This document shows, piece by piece, positions 1 through 11,205 of a DNA stretch of 64,000 nt. The stretch's first letter is position 1; each line of letters starts with the position of its first letter. The position numbers and the translations under genes were made by a program. The notes beneath the pieces were generated by a model that did not search any database, was not told where the DNA came from, and saw only the letters and a program-made list of their open reading frames with translations. Source of the stretch: Calamus simplicifolius (lineage: Eukaryota > Streptophyta > Magnoliopsida > Arecales > Arecaceae). The stretch covers positions 431,729 to 495,728 of the forward strand of contig UESW01004556.1 of NCBI GenBank assembly GCA_900491605.1, written 5' to 3'.

Positions 1-889
1 TAGGCAAATAAAATCTTTGCCTACGACTTTTAGTTTATCGTAGGTAAAGGTCTACAACCTTTCCCTTCAATTTTCATGAAAATCGTAGGAAAAAGTTTAG
101 AATGAAAAAAAAAGAAAAAAGTTTAGAATGAAAAAAAAATTATTACATGGAAAGATCTATAGCCTTCCCTATAATTTTCACAACAATAGTAGGTAAAGGC
201 TCTAGACCTTTACCTACGATTTTCATGAAAATCGTAGGTAAAGGCTTTATAGCCTATCCTACAATAATTTTTTTCATTCTTAACTTTTTTCCTACAATTT
301 TCATAAAAATCATAGGAAAAGGATGTTTAGGTAAAGGTCTACGGCCTTTCCCTATGATTTTCACTAAAATCATAGGGAAAGTGTTTTTCCTACAATTTTT
401 ATGAAAATCACAGGAAAAGACTTTTTCAGAAAAGTATTGGCCAGTGATTTTACCTCCAAAAATTTATTGATCAAGAAAAAGTCTTTCCCTATGATTTTCA
501 TTAAAATCGTAAGGAAAGGTTTATAATGACAATATTTCAGGGAAAGGTCTATAGTCTTTCCCTACGATTTTTACAAAAATCATAGGGAAAGACATTTTTA
601 GAAAAATATTGGCGGGATATTTTGCCTCCAAAAATTTATTGATTTAATCCCTACGATTTTCACTAAAATCGTAGGCAAAGGTTTTTGCCTTTCCCTACGA
701 TTTTTGGTTTTATCGTAGGGAAAGTATTTTCAAAATAAATAAAAAAAATTATTTTTTATATTATAAATTTTTTTACTATGGAATCTTTGCCTATGATTTT
801 TAAAAAATCATAAGGAAAGATATATTTTGCCTACGATTTTAAATTCGTAGGTGCAAAAATCGTAGGCGAAAGCCATTTTTCTTGTAGTA
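1..889 (+). mobile_element. CACTA (En/Spm-like) transposon end with palindromic subterminal repeats
   Basis: The block ends at 881-889 in CTTGTAGTA. Read on the minus strand this is TACTACAAGAAAAATGG, one base from the canonical CACTACAAGAAAAA terminus of plant CACTA elements. The preceding ~870 bases are filled with degenerate copies of a unit built on CCTACGATTTT(CATG) followed by its own inverse, joined by GGAAAGG/GGTAAAGG spacers. Arrays of short subterminal repeats, bound by the TNPA-type protein, are the usual CACTA end structure. No transposase coding is visible, and the rest of the element lies left of the window. Short open frames inside are repeat artefacts. Confidence 0.7.
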
Positions 890-2039
890 AAATATGATCA
901 AGCATTTACCTTGTCAACCATTAAAAAGGAATTCTTAGTTTTCTCTGGTGGAATTTCTTGTTTTCCACTATAGTCCTAAGTCCTCAGATGATAACAATAC
1001 TAATTTCTTCTTAGATGCTCAATTCTCATACATGTTTTCATATTTTCTATATAATATTGCATTTTGATAACTGGATGGTGTTGATGCAGAAAACCCTCTT
1101 TTTCTTGAAATAATAACAAACTTGCATGTTTTAAGCACACAACAAATGAGCATTACTACTGCAAACAGCACCCCACCCGCCACCCCCCCCCCAACACACA
1201 CAATCCTGGCTCCACCATTAAAGCCAGGAGTATTCTAGTGAAACCAACGCTCAAGGATGAAGTGAACTTGGAGTTGAGATCAAGCTAGGAGAGCAATTAA
1301 TAAAAGCAGAAATGAAAAAACTACCAATGATACAATAACATAAAGCCCCAGATGTTACCGGACATGTGAAAGATCATTTGGAATATGAGTATGGATCTTT
1401 AATGTGGAGAGGGGATCCCAAGACTAGCCAAATGATCTCACTTTATCTCTTTCTTTCTTTGCTCAAACTCCTTGTGGAGCTTCATTATATAGCCAATTTT
1501 AAGACCACTGCACTACATCTAAAATCTGTCTTCCATAGTACATCAGTCCAAATCAACACAAACATTATCCATGTAAGAGAGACCGATGACAATTTTCCTT
1601 GCTGGCAAAGTCAAGCAAGTTACTAAATGAGCAAATAGATTTTTAAACTCAGTGAAATCCATCAAAGCATTCCGAAGGTACAAGATTTTTAGCCCTTATG
1701 AACTATGGCAATATTAGAACTTCCATTGGTTCAAATTCACATAGAGCTAGATTTCTTGTTTCTGTACATGAATAACTAATTTATATTTGAATGCAAAAGG
1801 TGTAAACAAGAAGAAAAATATACAAAGGAAACAAGCTGGCACTGATGATCAACGAAACAACAAAAGATATGGACAAAGGCCATATGATGGTTAGATGACT
1901 AAGTAGCAAACCAACTGATTTGTGGCAAACCATACCAAACTGTCCCGAACCGATATGGTTCACTAGTTTGATTCTGTATAGGAAGCCAAACCGCTTCATA
2001 CCAATTTCGAATTGTATCAAATCATTCTATACTGTCCCA
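890..2039. other. Unassigned intergenic DNA
   Basis: No gene is recognised. A C-run with CA repeats lies at 1165-1200. The segment around 1925-2045 carries repeated words of the type 'gaaccgatatggtt' and 'aaaccggtgg', suggesting an old interspersed repeat, not assigned. Open frames here are short and show no family motif. Confidence 0.4.
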
Positions 2040-3200
2040 AACCGGTGGGCAAGTTTGAAAAAGCATGCAAAGTGTTTTAAAAAGGGTTGAGCCAAATATA
2101 TGCCAGTAAAGATCATTTTTAAAATAAGATACCAGTGGGCAAGTTTCTAAAGAGCATGCATTGAGTTTTTAAAAAGGATTAGCAGGCCAGGTATATTTAT
2201 CCTGGTAGGGATAGTTTATATGAGATGCCAGTGGGAAAATTATATCCCGGTGGAAATGATTTTATATGAGATGCCAGTGGGCAATATAAATCCCAGTGGG
2301 GATCAGAGAAACGAGAAAAGAAAAGTCGAGCTACAGAAAAGAGATTTTTATAAAGAAATGCATCATACATGGGTTTTATACTAATGGCTTATTTTTCAAT
2401 GAAAAAATGTTTTAAAAAGAGATTTCATGTTTTATATAGCATTTCATCATGGGGGATTTTTTTTATAATTATAGTTTATATTCCCAATGAGGAAGTTTTT
2501 TAAAAAGGGCTGGTGGGCCAGATATATCCCAGTGGGGATAATTTTAAAAAGAGGTGAACAAAAAGGCTGGGCTATTGAAAAGAAATACATGTTTTAAATG
2601 AAATATAGTATATATGGTTTTCATACTAATGGCTCCTTTTTCGGTGAGAAATGTGCATATGATACAATATTTCAAATAGCTGGTTTATTATTTGAAGCAT
2701 ATGCTATATGTGATGTTTTATATTTCTTTGTACAATGGTGTACATTATATGTATTCATGTTATACAGTAGTAAAAGATTAAAATGATGATTTTGTTCTCA
2801 TGTTCCCTATAGTTAGATAGTTATCGAGTCAGTGGGACTTCAGTCTTACCCCCCCTATGGTTGATATTCTTATTGCAGGTCAGTGAGCTGGTTGGCAAGA
2901 TTAGGGGGTTGGCCTTATCTTTGGTCTCGGTTTTGGAGTTGGTAATTGTATATTGGAAATATTTGTTAGTTTGAAAAAATTTAATGTGGATGTTAAAAAG
3001 GTAGACATAGTCTTAGTTGTATATGAGAATGGGAGTTATGTATGTATGTGTATATATGAGTATATATAGTTGAGATCTATGATGTATTATGGACCCTCAT
3101 GAAATGACATAAAAGTTTTATTCTAGGAGAAATTGTAAGTATAACCTATGTATCAGTGTGACTTTGTGTCAATTATGAATGTGATTTTATAAATTGCATG
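2040..3200 (+). repeat. Probable eroded Gypsy LTR with short internal repeats
   Basis: Between about 2045 and 2570 the phrase 'gccagtgggcaagttt / cccagtggggat' with 'tttaaaaag' spacers recurs every 60-120 bases. It is followed at 2810-2945 by GT-rich sequence like that near the ends of Tekay-type plant Gypsy LTRs. It lies in the right place and orientation to be the upstream LTR of the reverse transcriptase remnant that follows. No clean TG/CA ends, PBS or gag were found, so the assignment is an inference. Confidence 0.35.
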
Positions 3201-3429
3201 AGGATAATACAAGAAAAAATTATATCTAAGCAGGGATAAATGATACTATATTATGATGTTGTGAGTATATGGATGAATTAAATGAACAGGTATAAAAAGT
3301 TTTTATCAGGATGGATTTTTGAGAAGGTGATTTATGGCAATTAGATAGAGTTTGTTAATACTTTATGGTGTACAATATAAAGGCTAGTAGAACTCTACCC
3401 GATTTCTATAGGTTGTCAAATTTGTTGTC

Positions 3430-4490
3430 GGTTGTCTCCAGAAGTATGAGGGGGCTCCGACATAGACAACTTAACAAGGTGACCATTAGAAATAACTATC
3501 CTTTGCCAAGGATAGATGATTTGTTTGATCAGCTTCAAGGGTAGTAGTGTTTTCAAATATTGATCTTAGATCTGGGTATCACCAGTTGAGGATAAAGAAA
3601 GAAGATGTATCAAAGACTGCTTTCAGAACCAGATATGGTCACTATGAATTTTAGTGATGCCTTTTGGCTTAACTAATAGCCCAGCTTCTTTTATGGCATT
3701 GATGAATCATGTGTTCCATGACTTTTGGATAAATTTGTGATAGTGTTTATAGATGACATCTTAATTTACTCCTGAAGCAAAGAGGAACATAAGCAGCATT
3801 TGAGGACAGTGTTGCAAATCTTGAGGGAAAAGCAATTTTATGCTAAGCTGAGTAAAAGTGAATTTTAACTTGATGAGGCAAAATTTTTAGGACATGTAAT
3901 CTTAGCCAAAGGAATAATGGTAGACTCCTAGAAAGTAGAGGCCATAGTGAATTGCGAAGCACCTACTAATTAAACAAAGGTAAGAAGTTTCTTGGGCTTG
4001 GCATGATATTATAGAAGGTTTATATAAAACTTTTCAATTATAGCTTCTCTTATGATTAAGCTGTTGAGAAAGAATAATAAGTTTGAGTGGTCTAATGAAT
4101 GTTAGGAAAGTATGGATGAATTGAAAAAGAGATTGATTTCAGCTCCAGTGCTTACCCTCCCTGATAGTAACAGTGATTTTGTGATATATAGTGATGCATC
4201 TCTTAAAGGCTTGAGGTGTGTACTAATGCAAGATGGGAAGGTAATAGCTTATATCTCTAGACAGTTAAAGCCTCATGAGAGAAATTATCCCACCCATGAT
4301 CTAGAATTAGCAACAATGATATTTGTTTTGAAAATATGGAGACATTATTTGTATGGAAGGAAATGTCAGATATTTACAGATCACAAGAGCCTAAAATATA
4401 TTCTAACTCGGAAAGAATTGAATCGATCAGGCAGAGGAGATGGATAGAACTGATAAAGGATTATGACTGTAAATATCTATATATCAAAAT
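3430..4490 (+). pseudogene. Ty3/Gypsy reverse transcriptase-RNase H remnant (chromovirus-like)
   Basis: Translation with frame changes gives RT block order: RQLNKVTIRNNYPLPRIDDL (about 3465-3525), DLRSGYHQLRIKKEDVSKTA, MPFGLTNSPASF, then the catalytic VFIDDILIYS (about 3745-3775), followed by FLGHVI. The RNase H part, including FVIYSDASLKG and KPHERNYPTHDLEL, is open at 4112-4447 and runs to RRWIELIKDYDC at about 4475, where homology stops in AT-rich DNA. Several in-frame stops and small indels exist, and gag, protease, integrase and the 3' LTR are absent, so this is a dead truncated copy. The block order and RT wording are typical of plant chromoviruses; the exact lineage is not assigned. 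Confidence 0.85.
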
Positions 4491-4745
4491 ACTCCTATTA
4501 ATAATAACTGTATTATAATAGCAATAATTTATATATTATACAATATATAAAATCAATATATTGCATCATTATATTATTATATTATTATGATATTATAATA
4601 TTTAATAATATTATATTATATATATTAAAGTATATTATACTATGTGATATTATGTATAAATAACATTATAAAATATTATATATATTATAATATATGATAT
4701 AATTTAATATATTTTAATGTCATAGCAATATAATATAAATTCAAT
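4491..4745. repeat. AT-rich low-complexity tract
   Basis: Almost purely A/T sequence made of TATTATAATAT-type words. It begins exactly where the Gypsy RNase H remnant stops and may mark an old deletion junction. Nothing else is visible. Confidence 0.7.
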
Positions 4746-5605
4746 ATGGATAATTTTAGTATTATATGGTTAGTAATCTTAAATTCTTATGCCATACCAA
4801 ATATGGTGATATTAAATTATTGGTGATCCTTAATGACTATGATATAGTGCATCAAACATGGTTATCTTTAATCACTAAGGAATATGTCATCTCAGAATTA
4901 AGATCACCAATGATCCAAAATCATTGGGGCGACCCTAAAATGGTCTCTAAACGTATCCACCTTAAAGATTATTGTGCCTCTGTAGTGAGCTACAATTCAA
5001 TTTGGCATACAAGAAAACAAATTGATGGATTTTCTTTTTTGAAAAAAAATCAGAACAATGTGTCTCACATGGCCCATCAATGTGAACAGTTGCAACCAAA
5101 ATTTGACAATCATATATAATTATTAATTTGTTGGTCCATGATGACAAACCATGTCTCAAAGGTTGAAGCTATTGTTTGTTTGGTTCAATATATTATAATG
5201 TTATAGTAATATAATAAATATAATATGAATAATTTTATAGTATTATATGGTTAGTAATCTTGAATTGTCATGCCATACCAAATATGATGATATTAGATTA
5301 CCGATGATCTTTAATCACTATGATATAGTACATGAAACATGGCGATATTAATAACTGAGAATTAGATCATTTCAGAATTAGGATCACCAATGATCCAAAA
5401 TAATTGGGACGGTCCTAAAATGGGCACTAAACGTTTCCACCTTAAAGATTATTGTGCCTTTGTAGTGAGCTATGATTCAATTTAGCATACAAGAAAACAA
5501 ATTGATGAATTTTCTTTTTTAAAAAAAAAAAATCAGAACAATGTCTCTCACGTGGCCCATCAATGTGAATAGTTTGCAACCAAAATTTGACAACCATAAA
5601 TAGGA
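4703..5605. repeat. Direct duplication, two ~450-bp copies
   Basis: Copy A (about 4703-5188) and copy B (about 5187-5605) align along their length: both contain 'tattatatggttagtaatctt', 'gccataccaaatatg', 'atcaccaatgatccaaaat', 'cttaaagattattgtgcct' and 'aaccaaaatttgacaa'. Divergence is clear, so the duplication is not recent. The 117-residue open frame in copy A (4766-5119) is not conserved in copy B, which argues against coding. Confidence 0.75.
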
Positions 5606-5877
5606 GGACCACCCAAGATCGTCATCATTGATATCCAAACATGGTAATCCCACACGGCTGCAACCAAAATTAACCACATCTTGGAATTTAACGTTTTAAA
5701 TTCAACCACGGGGAGATGGAGGCCGTCTGCCGTTATGTAAGTCGATGTATTCTTGTGGACTCTCCAACAACCTGTAATCTCTGATTTACCTCGCTGAAAT
5801 ACTTTTGGAGATCTCTAAGAGAGATGTTCTCTGCCTCTGTATTTTATTAATGATATTAATGGAGATTTTTATAAATA

Positions 5878-6045
5878 GAAAGAAAAAAAATCAAAGCAAC
5901 GTGTTACATGGCTCATTAATATTCTTTCATACAGTTGCAGCCAAACTTCGACGATCACAATCACAAAGAATTATTAATTTGGTGGTCCATGGTGACAAAC
6001 TATCTCTCAGCTTCAAGCTGATGTTAATTTGTTTGGTTTTCAATC
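5878..6045. repeat. Third partial copy of the 4.7-5.6 kb repeat
   Basis: The stretch containing 'cagttgcagccaaact', 'attattaatttg(g/t)tggtccatg(g/a)tgacaaac' and 'gtttggtt' matches copy A at about 5045-5195 in the same orientation. It extends the local duplication cluster to three copies. Confidence 0.65.
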
Positions 6046-6894
6046 ATCTAGCCCGATCAGGACACAGCAAATCCAACTTATGGTCAATTTATATTGCCAT
6101 TTACTTTTTCTATGACCCCACGCAACAATAGAGCTTCTCTCGCATGGGATGCTCCCGTTATCTTGCGCCCAGTGTTACATTCTTGCTCGTGCTCAGCAAC
6201 ATGGTAAGACTCTATTTAACACTTGCTACGAGTTATGGATTTATCATTGACCATCCATTTCTAATCGTATGGTCTTGAACTCGGGTTGCAGGCCAGAGGC
6301 ATCATGGTGGGACCATTTGGATCACCTGCTGGACATCGAAATCCGCCATGGAGCTGCTGGCATTGATGCCATAGCCGTTAGGTGCGATCGAGATTAATGG
6401 CAGGATTGAAACCAGTCCACGATTTGGTGGTGGTGGAGGTGGCGTGGAGAGCCAGGCATATTGAACTCTCTTTCTTTCGTCACGAAAGCTTGCAAACGTG
6501 CGTCGCGCATTACATCTACGGTTCCAAGTTGTCGTCAACTTTATTATGAACCATTGGAATATGATGCACCCGAACCACGTGCAGTGCATGGTTGCAAGGC
6601 AACCAAAATGCGTGCTAGGTGGGGTGGGAAACTCCTCCGACGGGGACGATTGAATTGGCTAATCGGACACCGCCCACGCACGCCAGCGAGATATATATTG
6701 ACTCCCTTGGGTAATGTATTTATCTATGGCATGGCCTTGAAGCTGATTGACAATAAGAGCGGCATATTAAATATAAGCTACTTCTATAGCTTCATGACAT
6801 CTTTCCTTTCATTTATAATGCCCTGTTCTAATCATAGACAACAACTATTTGAAACTTGCATATTAAAGGGACCTGACTTTGTGAAAGTACTTCA
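6046..6894. other. Unassigned DNA, moderately GC-rich in the middle
   Basis: No recognisable gene. The longest plus frame (6461-6898, 145 residues) has no signal peptide, domain or repeat that I recognise, and its minus-strand partner (6302-6589) is only proline-rich over a GGTGGTGG run. Either could be chance or an exon of an unknown gene. The sequence does not decide. Confidence 0.3.
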
Positions 6895-7835
6895 TTAATT
6901 TAGTTAATTAGATGCAGATCCCCATTTTAAGAAATCCATATCAATTATGAACCACATGAGAACTATAATTTCTTTTCATTGGGTGGGGTTGGATCCGATG
7001 AAGTTACCATGCTCCCCATTCCAATCAAAGGATTAGGGCGCAGGCCTAAATTCTTTGTCAAATAGCTGTCATAACAGCTCTCTATCTCTATTCATGGACC
7101 TAATATAGTAGCAGTCAATCTCCACGTCCGGCAAGATGCCAAAAACTCTTAAAAGCCATTGTGCCTTTGTGCTGAACTACAATTCAAAAATTATTATACT
7201 AGAAGGTCACATTTCATTATAATTGAAAGTTGATTGTAATGGATAACAAGACGCATGGTTGGCTGTCAATTGAGTATATCAAAAGATTCATGAAATTCAA
7301 TAATGATCAATAATAATGCTCAATAAATATCATAAAAATTATAACAATGGACTAAATTCAAATTTTATTAAATATTTAAATTATTTTTCTTTTCTTTTTT
7401 TTTGGAAAAGAAATAATGAGTTAGTTATCCGATTCTTTTTTATTTGCCTTGAACTTGCTAAGATGAACGACATAACTGAATTACGTAATCTAAATAGTAT
7501 TGTATGGTTATCCAAGTGGTACGCCTGTTTTTGAATTTAAAATGATATATTTTTGGGAAACTTTGTATTGATATTAATTTAGTTAATTGGATGTTCATCC
7601 CTACCGCAATATCTTTGCATCAATTAGAAACTACATGAGGATCATAATTCCTTTCCATTCGTTTGGTATTGATGAAGTTGCCATCTTTTCGATCGAATGA
7701 AAGGATTAGGGCATAGAGTCTGAAATCTTGGTAAAATATTCATGTGAAATAGCTATCATAGCAGCTATATGTCTACTCATGGATCTAAATATAAGCATAG
7801 GTAATCTCTATACCAGTAAAATGCAAAAAAACTCT
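6895..7835. repeat. Direct duplication, copies at ~6895-7157 and ~7565-7835
   Basis: Both copies begin 'attaatttagttaatt(a/g)gatg' and share 'tgaagtt(a/g)cca', 'aaaggattagggc(g/a)', 'aaatagct(g/a)tcata(a/g)cagct', 'ttcatgga(c/t)cta' and end in 'aaaaactctta'. They are in the same orientation about 670 bases apart. The first copy is followed at 7157-7200 by 'gccattgtgcctttgtgctgaactacaattca', which resembles part of the 4.7-5.6 kb repeat, so the two families may belong together. Confidence 0.65.
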
Positions 7836-8574
7836 TAGGGTGCATTTAGATGAAGATTTTTAGATGGAATTTTATTTGAAATAAGGACTTTAGAATTTCA
7901 AAACCAAAATTCCTTATTTGCCTATTCTCAAGGAAAGATTTCTAAAATTTCATAAAATTTACAAATCCCTCGAAATGATTATTTACAAATTTTACCCTTA
8001 GAGGTGTCATTCACAAATCCCTCCTAAAAATTCACTTGAAATTAGTCAAAATATTTAATTTATTTACGTCAAAATATTCACATAAGTATTATAGAAAATA
8101 TATTTACATAAATATTTATTTTATTTAAAAATATATTAATTACACATATATAATTTTTATTAATAAATAATAATTACATAAATAAATAGCTTTTATTAAA
8201 AATAATATTAAAATAATATATTATATTATAAATAATATATACCTAATTTTGAAGAAAAAAATGTTTGAGAATTTTATTATTTCTGTATGAAAAAATTTAT
8301 AATTCATTATACTCTATATATACAACTTTCTATTAACACTAAATAAGAAAAAAAAATTTAGCTAATTTTCTTTAACTTTAGGAATAGATTATTGGCCCTG
8401 ATTTCTCCGCTAAACTTGGAAAGATTATTGACCCTAATTTTCTTCACTAAATTTGGAAAGATTATTGATCCTAATTTTTTTTTCATATTATTGATCCTGA
8501 TTTTCTCCATTAAACTTTCCTAAAATTCTTTATAAAATTGCTCATTCGAGATTTCCTACACTCCTCAAGCAGGT
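7836..8574. other. Unassigned AT-rich DNA
   Basis: Begins 'tagggtgcatttagatgaag', which looks like a terminus of a hAT-type MITE, but no matching inverted end was found. The rest is A/T-rich with a thrice-repeated phrase around 8390-8510 (attattgaccctgattttct). No gene seen. Confidence 0.4.
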
Positions 8575-9377
8575 GAATATAGGTTTTTCATTCCTAGCTT
8601 GCTAATATTCTCATGAAATACGTTGTTACATAGCTTTTTTGTTATCACATCTGCTAGTTAAAGTCCTGTCGGCATATACAGAGTATAAATCAATCAACTA
8701 TCTAACTTCACTTTAATGAAGTGTCTGTTTATCTCTGTATTTTATTTGATCATGTTGCATTGGATTGTGAGCTATATTTATAGCTGATTTGTTATCATAG
8801 TATAGTCTCATAGGTCTGCTTCATTGAATCTTCATGTCCTTCAAAATAATTTTGACCAATAATAATTCACATACTCCTGTTGCTATAGCTCTGAACTTGG
8901 CTCTGCACTTGACCTTGCAATTACATTCTATTTTTTGCTCCTCCAAGATACTAAGCTTTCTTTAGGAAAGGTATAATAGCCTGACGTTGATCGTCTATCG
9001 ACTGAAGATCCTGCGAAGTCTGCATCTGTGTAAACTGCTAGATCAATTGTAAATCCTTTCTTGAATAAAATTTTCTTTCTTGGATGTGCCTTTAAATAAT
9101 GAAGAACTTGATAGACTGTATGTAGGTGAACTTCTCTAGGATCATGCATAAACTGATCGATAACACTGACTGAATGGGCTATGTCTGGCCTAGTATGCCC
9201 AAGATAAATAAATTTTTCAACAAGCCTTTGATACATTTCTCTATCTACTGCCTTATCTCCAAGGGCCTCGCTTAATTTATAATTCTGTTCAATAAGAATT
9301 CCAACTGGTTTGCTAGCTATCATACTTGTTTTCTTGAGCAGGTCCGTAACATACTTTTGTTGAGAAATAAAAATTTT
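8575..9377 (-). pseudogene. Ty1/Copia RT-RNase H fragment
   Basis: Read on the minus strand from the gap edge: KIFISQQKYVTDLLKK (end of the RT domain), then SRPDIA-like RPDIAHSVSVIDQFMHDPRE, a YTDADFAG-type RNase H motif, DRRSTSGYYTF and WRSKK. Below 8930 it continues with stops and frameshifts as a degenerate RNase H (YDNKSAINIAHNPMQH region near 8790). Upstream RT is cut by the assembly gap at 9378. This is a dead Copia copy. The open frame that appears to run through the gap to 9560 is a chimera with unrelated CACTA sequence. Confidence 0.85.
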
Positions 9378-9440
9378 NNNNNNNNNNNNNNNNNNNNNNN
9401 NNNNNNNNNNNNNNNNNNNNNNNNNNNNNNNNNNNNNNNN
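9378..9440. other. Assembly gap (63 N)
   Basis: A run of N. The left side is Copia on the minus strand and the right side is CACTA transposase exons on the plus strand. The missing CACTA 5' half would be several kilobases, so the true gap is probably longer than 63 bases or the two contigs are not adjacent. Confidence 0.95.
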
Positions 9441-11103
9441 GCAACATGTCTGGAAGGCAATTACGGAGCTCAGCTTATTCTTCAAGGAGTTATCTGCCGC
9501 AGTCATTACTTCTGCATCCATGGCAAGGCTTGAGGAGGAAATTCCAATTATTTTATGCAAGCTTGAGCGAATATTTCCTCCCAGTTTTTTTGACTCAATG
9601 GAGCATTTACCGGTTCACTTGCCATACGAAGCGAGCATAGCTGGTCCCGTGCAGTATCGCTGGATGTATCCTTTCGAGAGGTAAATATATACATCATTAA
9701 GATATGTTGACATTTCAAATATTATTTCATTGCGAAAAATTGGTTAATTTTTTGTTGCAACTTTACATATAGGTATCTTAAGAAGTTAAAAAATAATGTG
9801 CGTAATAAGGCAAGGGTTGAAGGTTCTATATGCAATGCACACTTGGTCGAAGAAGTTTCAGCTTTTGCCTCACATTACTTTGAGGGTCACGTCCACACGA
9901 GGAGCCGAAATCATGGTCGTAACGATGACGTATGTGTGGACGAAGGAGAAGCTAATGACGGTAGAATATCAATTTTTAAAGCTATCGGCCGTTCATTTGG
10001 TGGGCAGAAGTCAAGAAATCTTAGCGATATGGAGTATAATGCAGCACATTATTACATCCTAATGAACTGTAGAGAAGTCGATCCATATATTGAGTAAGTG
10101 TATACTTCAATGCTAAATTGAAAATTTAATTTATAATTAATATACCATAATATTTAATTGCTAACATAGTTTTCATCCTTTTCATCCCATAAGGATGTTT
10201 TGTGATAGACAACGACAGATGAATCCCGACATCAGTCAAGTTGCAATTGGGCAGAAATTAGAAACGGAGTTTGCTTACTGGTTTTATGAATTTGTGAGTA
10301 GTATCACTCAATCAATTTCGATAATGGCTTTATTTTTTGAATTGGATGTGAATAGCTTATTAATTTATAGGTCAACGGTCCATGGTCCACAACCGACAAT
10401 ATTTTCATTAAATGTCTATCGCAATGGCCATTGAAGACCGTAACAACCTCTACTGGCTATTTTGTAAATGGGTACAATTTTAGATTGAACGATTAGCAGC
10501 TTCAAGAGGCACGCAGAACTGGGGCGTGTGTGTAAAGGAGAAAGTGTTGGAGCAAATATGCAGGATTATTATGGAAAGTTAGTAGAGGTGGTTGAAGTTG
10601 AATATCCCGGTTGGCCTATGAAACGAACCGTATTGTTTCGTTGTGATTGGTTCGATCCGATAGTTCCTGTGGGCAAAAGGGTTCATAACGACTACAATTT
10701 GGTTGAAGTGAACCATCGACGAAGATTGCAGAAATATGACCCATTCATCCTTGCATCCCAAGCTCAGCAAGTCTTTTACTGCGGATATCCAAGTTTGCGC
10801 AACGACAAGCGAGATTGGTGGGCCGTTTCTAAAATCGTCCCACGTTCAACAATCGTATTAGAGGAGAGTTCATCAAGTCAATCAGCCGAGTGCCCTGCAT
10901 TTCAAGAGGATGAGATGGAAATGCATGCAATTGAGGACGACACAAGGGCTCCTGAAACATCACTTAGAGATCCAAATGGTGATGTCCAAGAAATTGCGGA
11001 TGCAAATGTTCGGTTTCCTTCCGATGATAATGAAACTGATTCGCAATCCGATACGGCATCGGATGTTGAACCAACATTTCACGAAACAAATGACACCGAT
11101 TAA
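9441..11103 (+). pseudogene. CACTA TNP2-type transposase, C-terminal exons (DUF4218-DUF4216)
   Basis: Four exons can be read. 9441 to about 9681: the DUF4218 part with GPVQYRWMYPFER, ending at a gtaaat donor. About 9774-10094: YLKKLKNNVRNKARVEGSI, then AAHYYILMNCREVDPYIE, ending at gtaagt. About 10195-10293, starting MFCDRQRQMNP. About 10372-11103: the DUF4216 part with WGVCVKGES, DYYGKLVEVVEVEYPG, VLFRCDWFDP, VFYCGYPSLR and an acidic tail ending FHETNDTD. A one-base indel near 10480 breaks the frame just before WGVCVKG. The RNase H-like catalytic part of TNP2 would lie in or left of the gap. In CACTA elements this protein does strand transfer at the TIRs. Confidence 0.85.
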
Positions 11104-11205
11104 ACATAGAGGTTTTTTAAAATTTAACTTTTTTTATAAGTGTTAAATTTTTACATAGTCAATCATTAATCGTAATTTAATTGTGTGAATCTTTAGTATT
11201 TTCAG

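Noticed and set aside
4491..4745. AT-rich tract as a replication origin or matrix attachment region
   Set aside because: No supporting motif beyond base composition. Similar tracts occur at 21050-21560.
6461..6898. 145-residue plus-strand open frame
   Set aside because: No domain, targeting signal or composition bias recognised; the flanks carry no gene signals. Left as unassigned.
7850..8570. hAT MITE starting TAGGGTGCATTTAG
   Set aside because: Only one terminus-like sequence was found; no inverted partner or target duplication.
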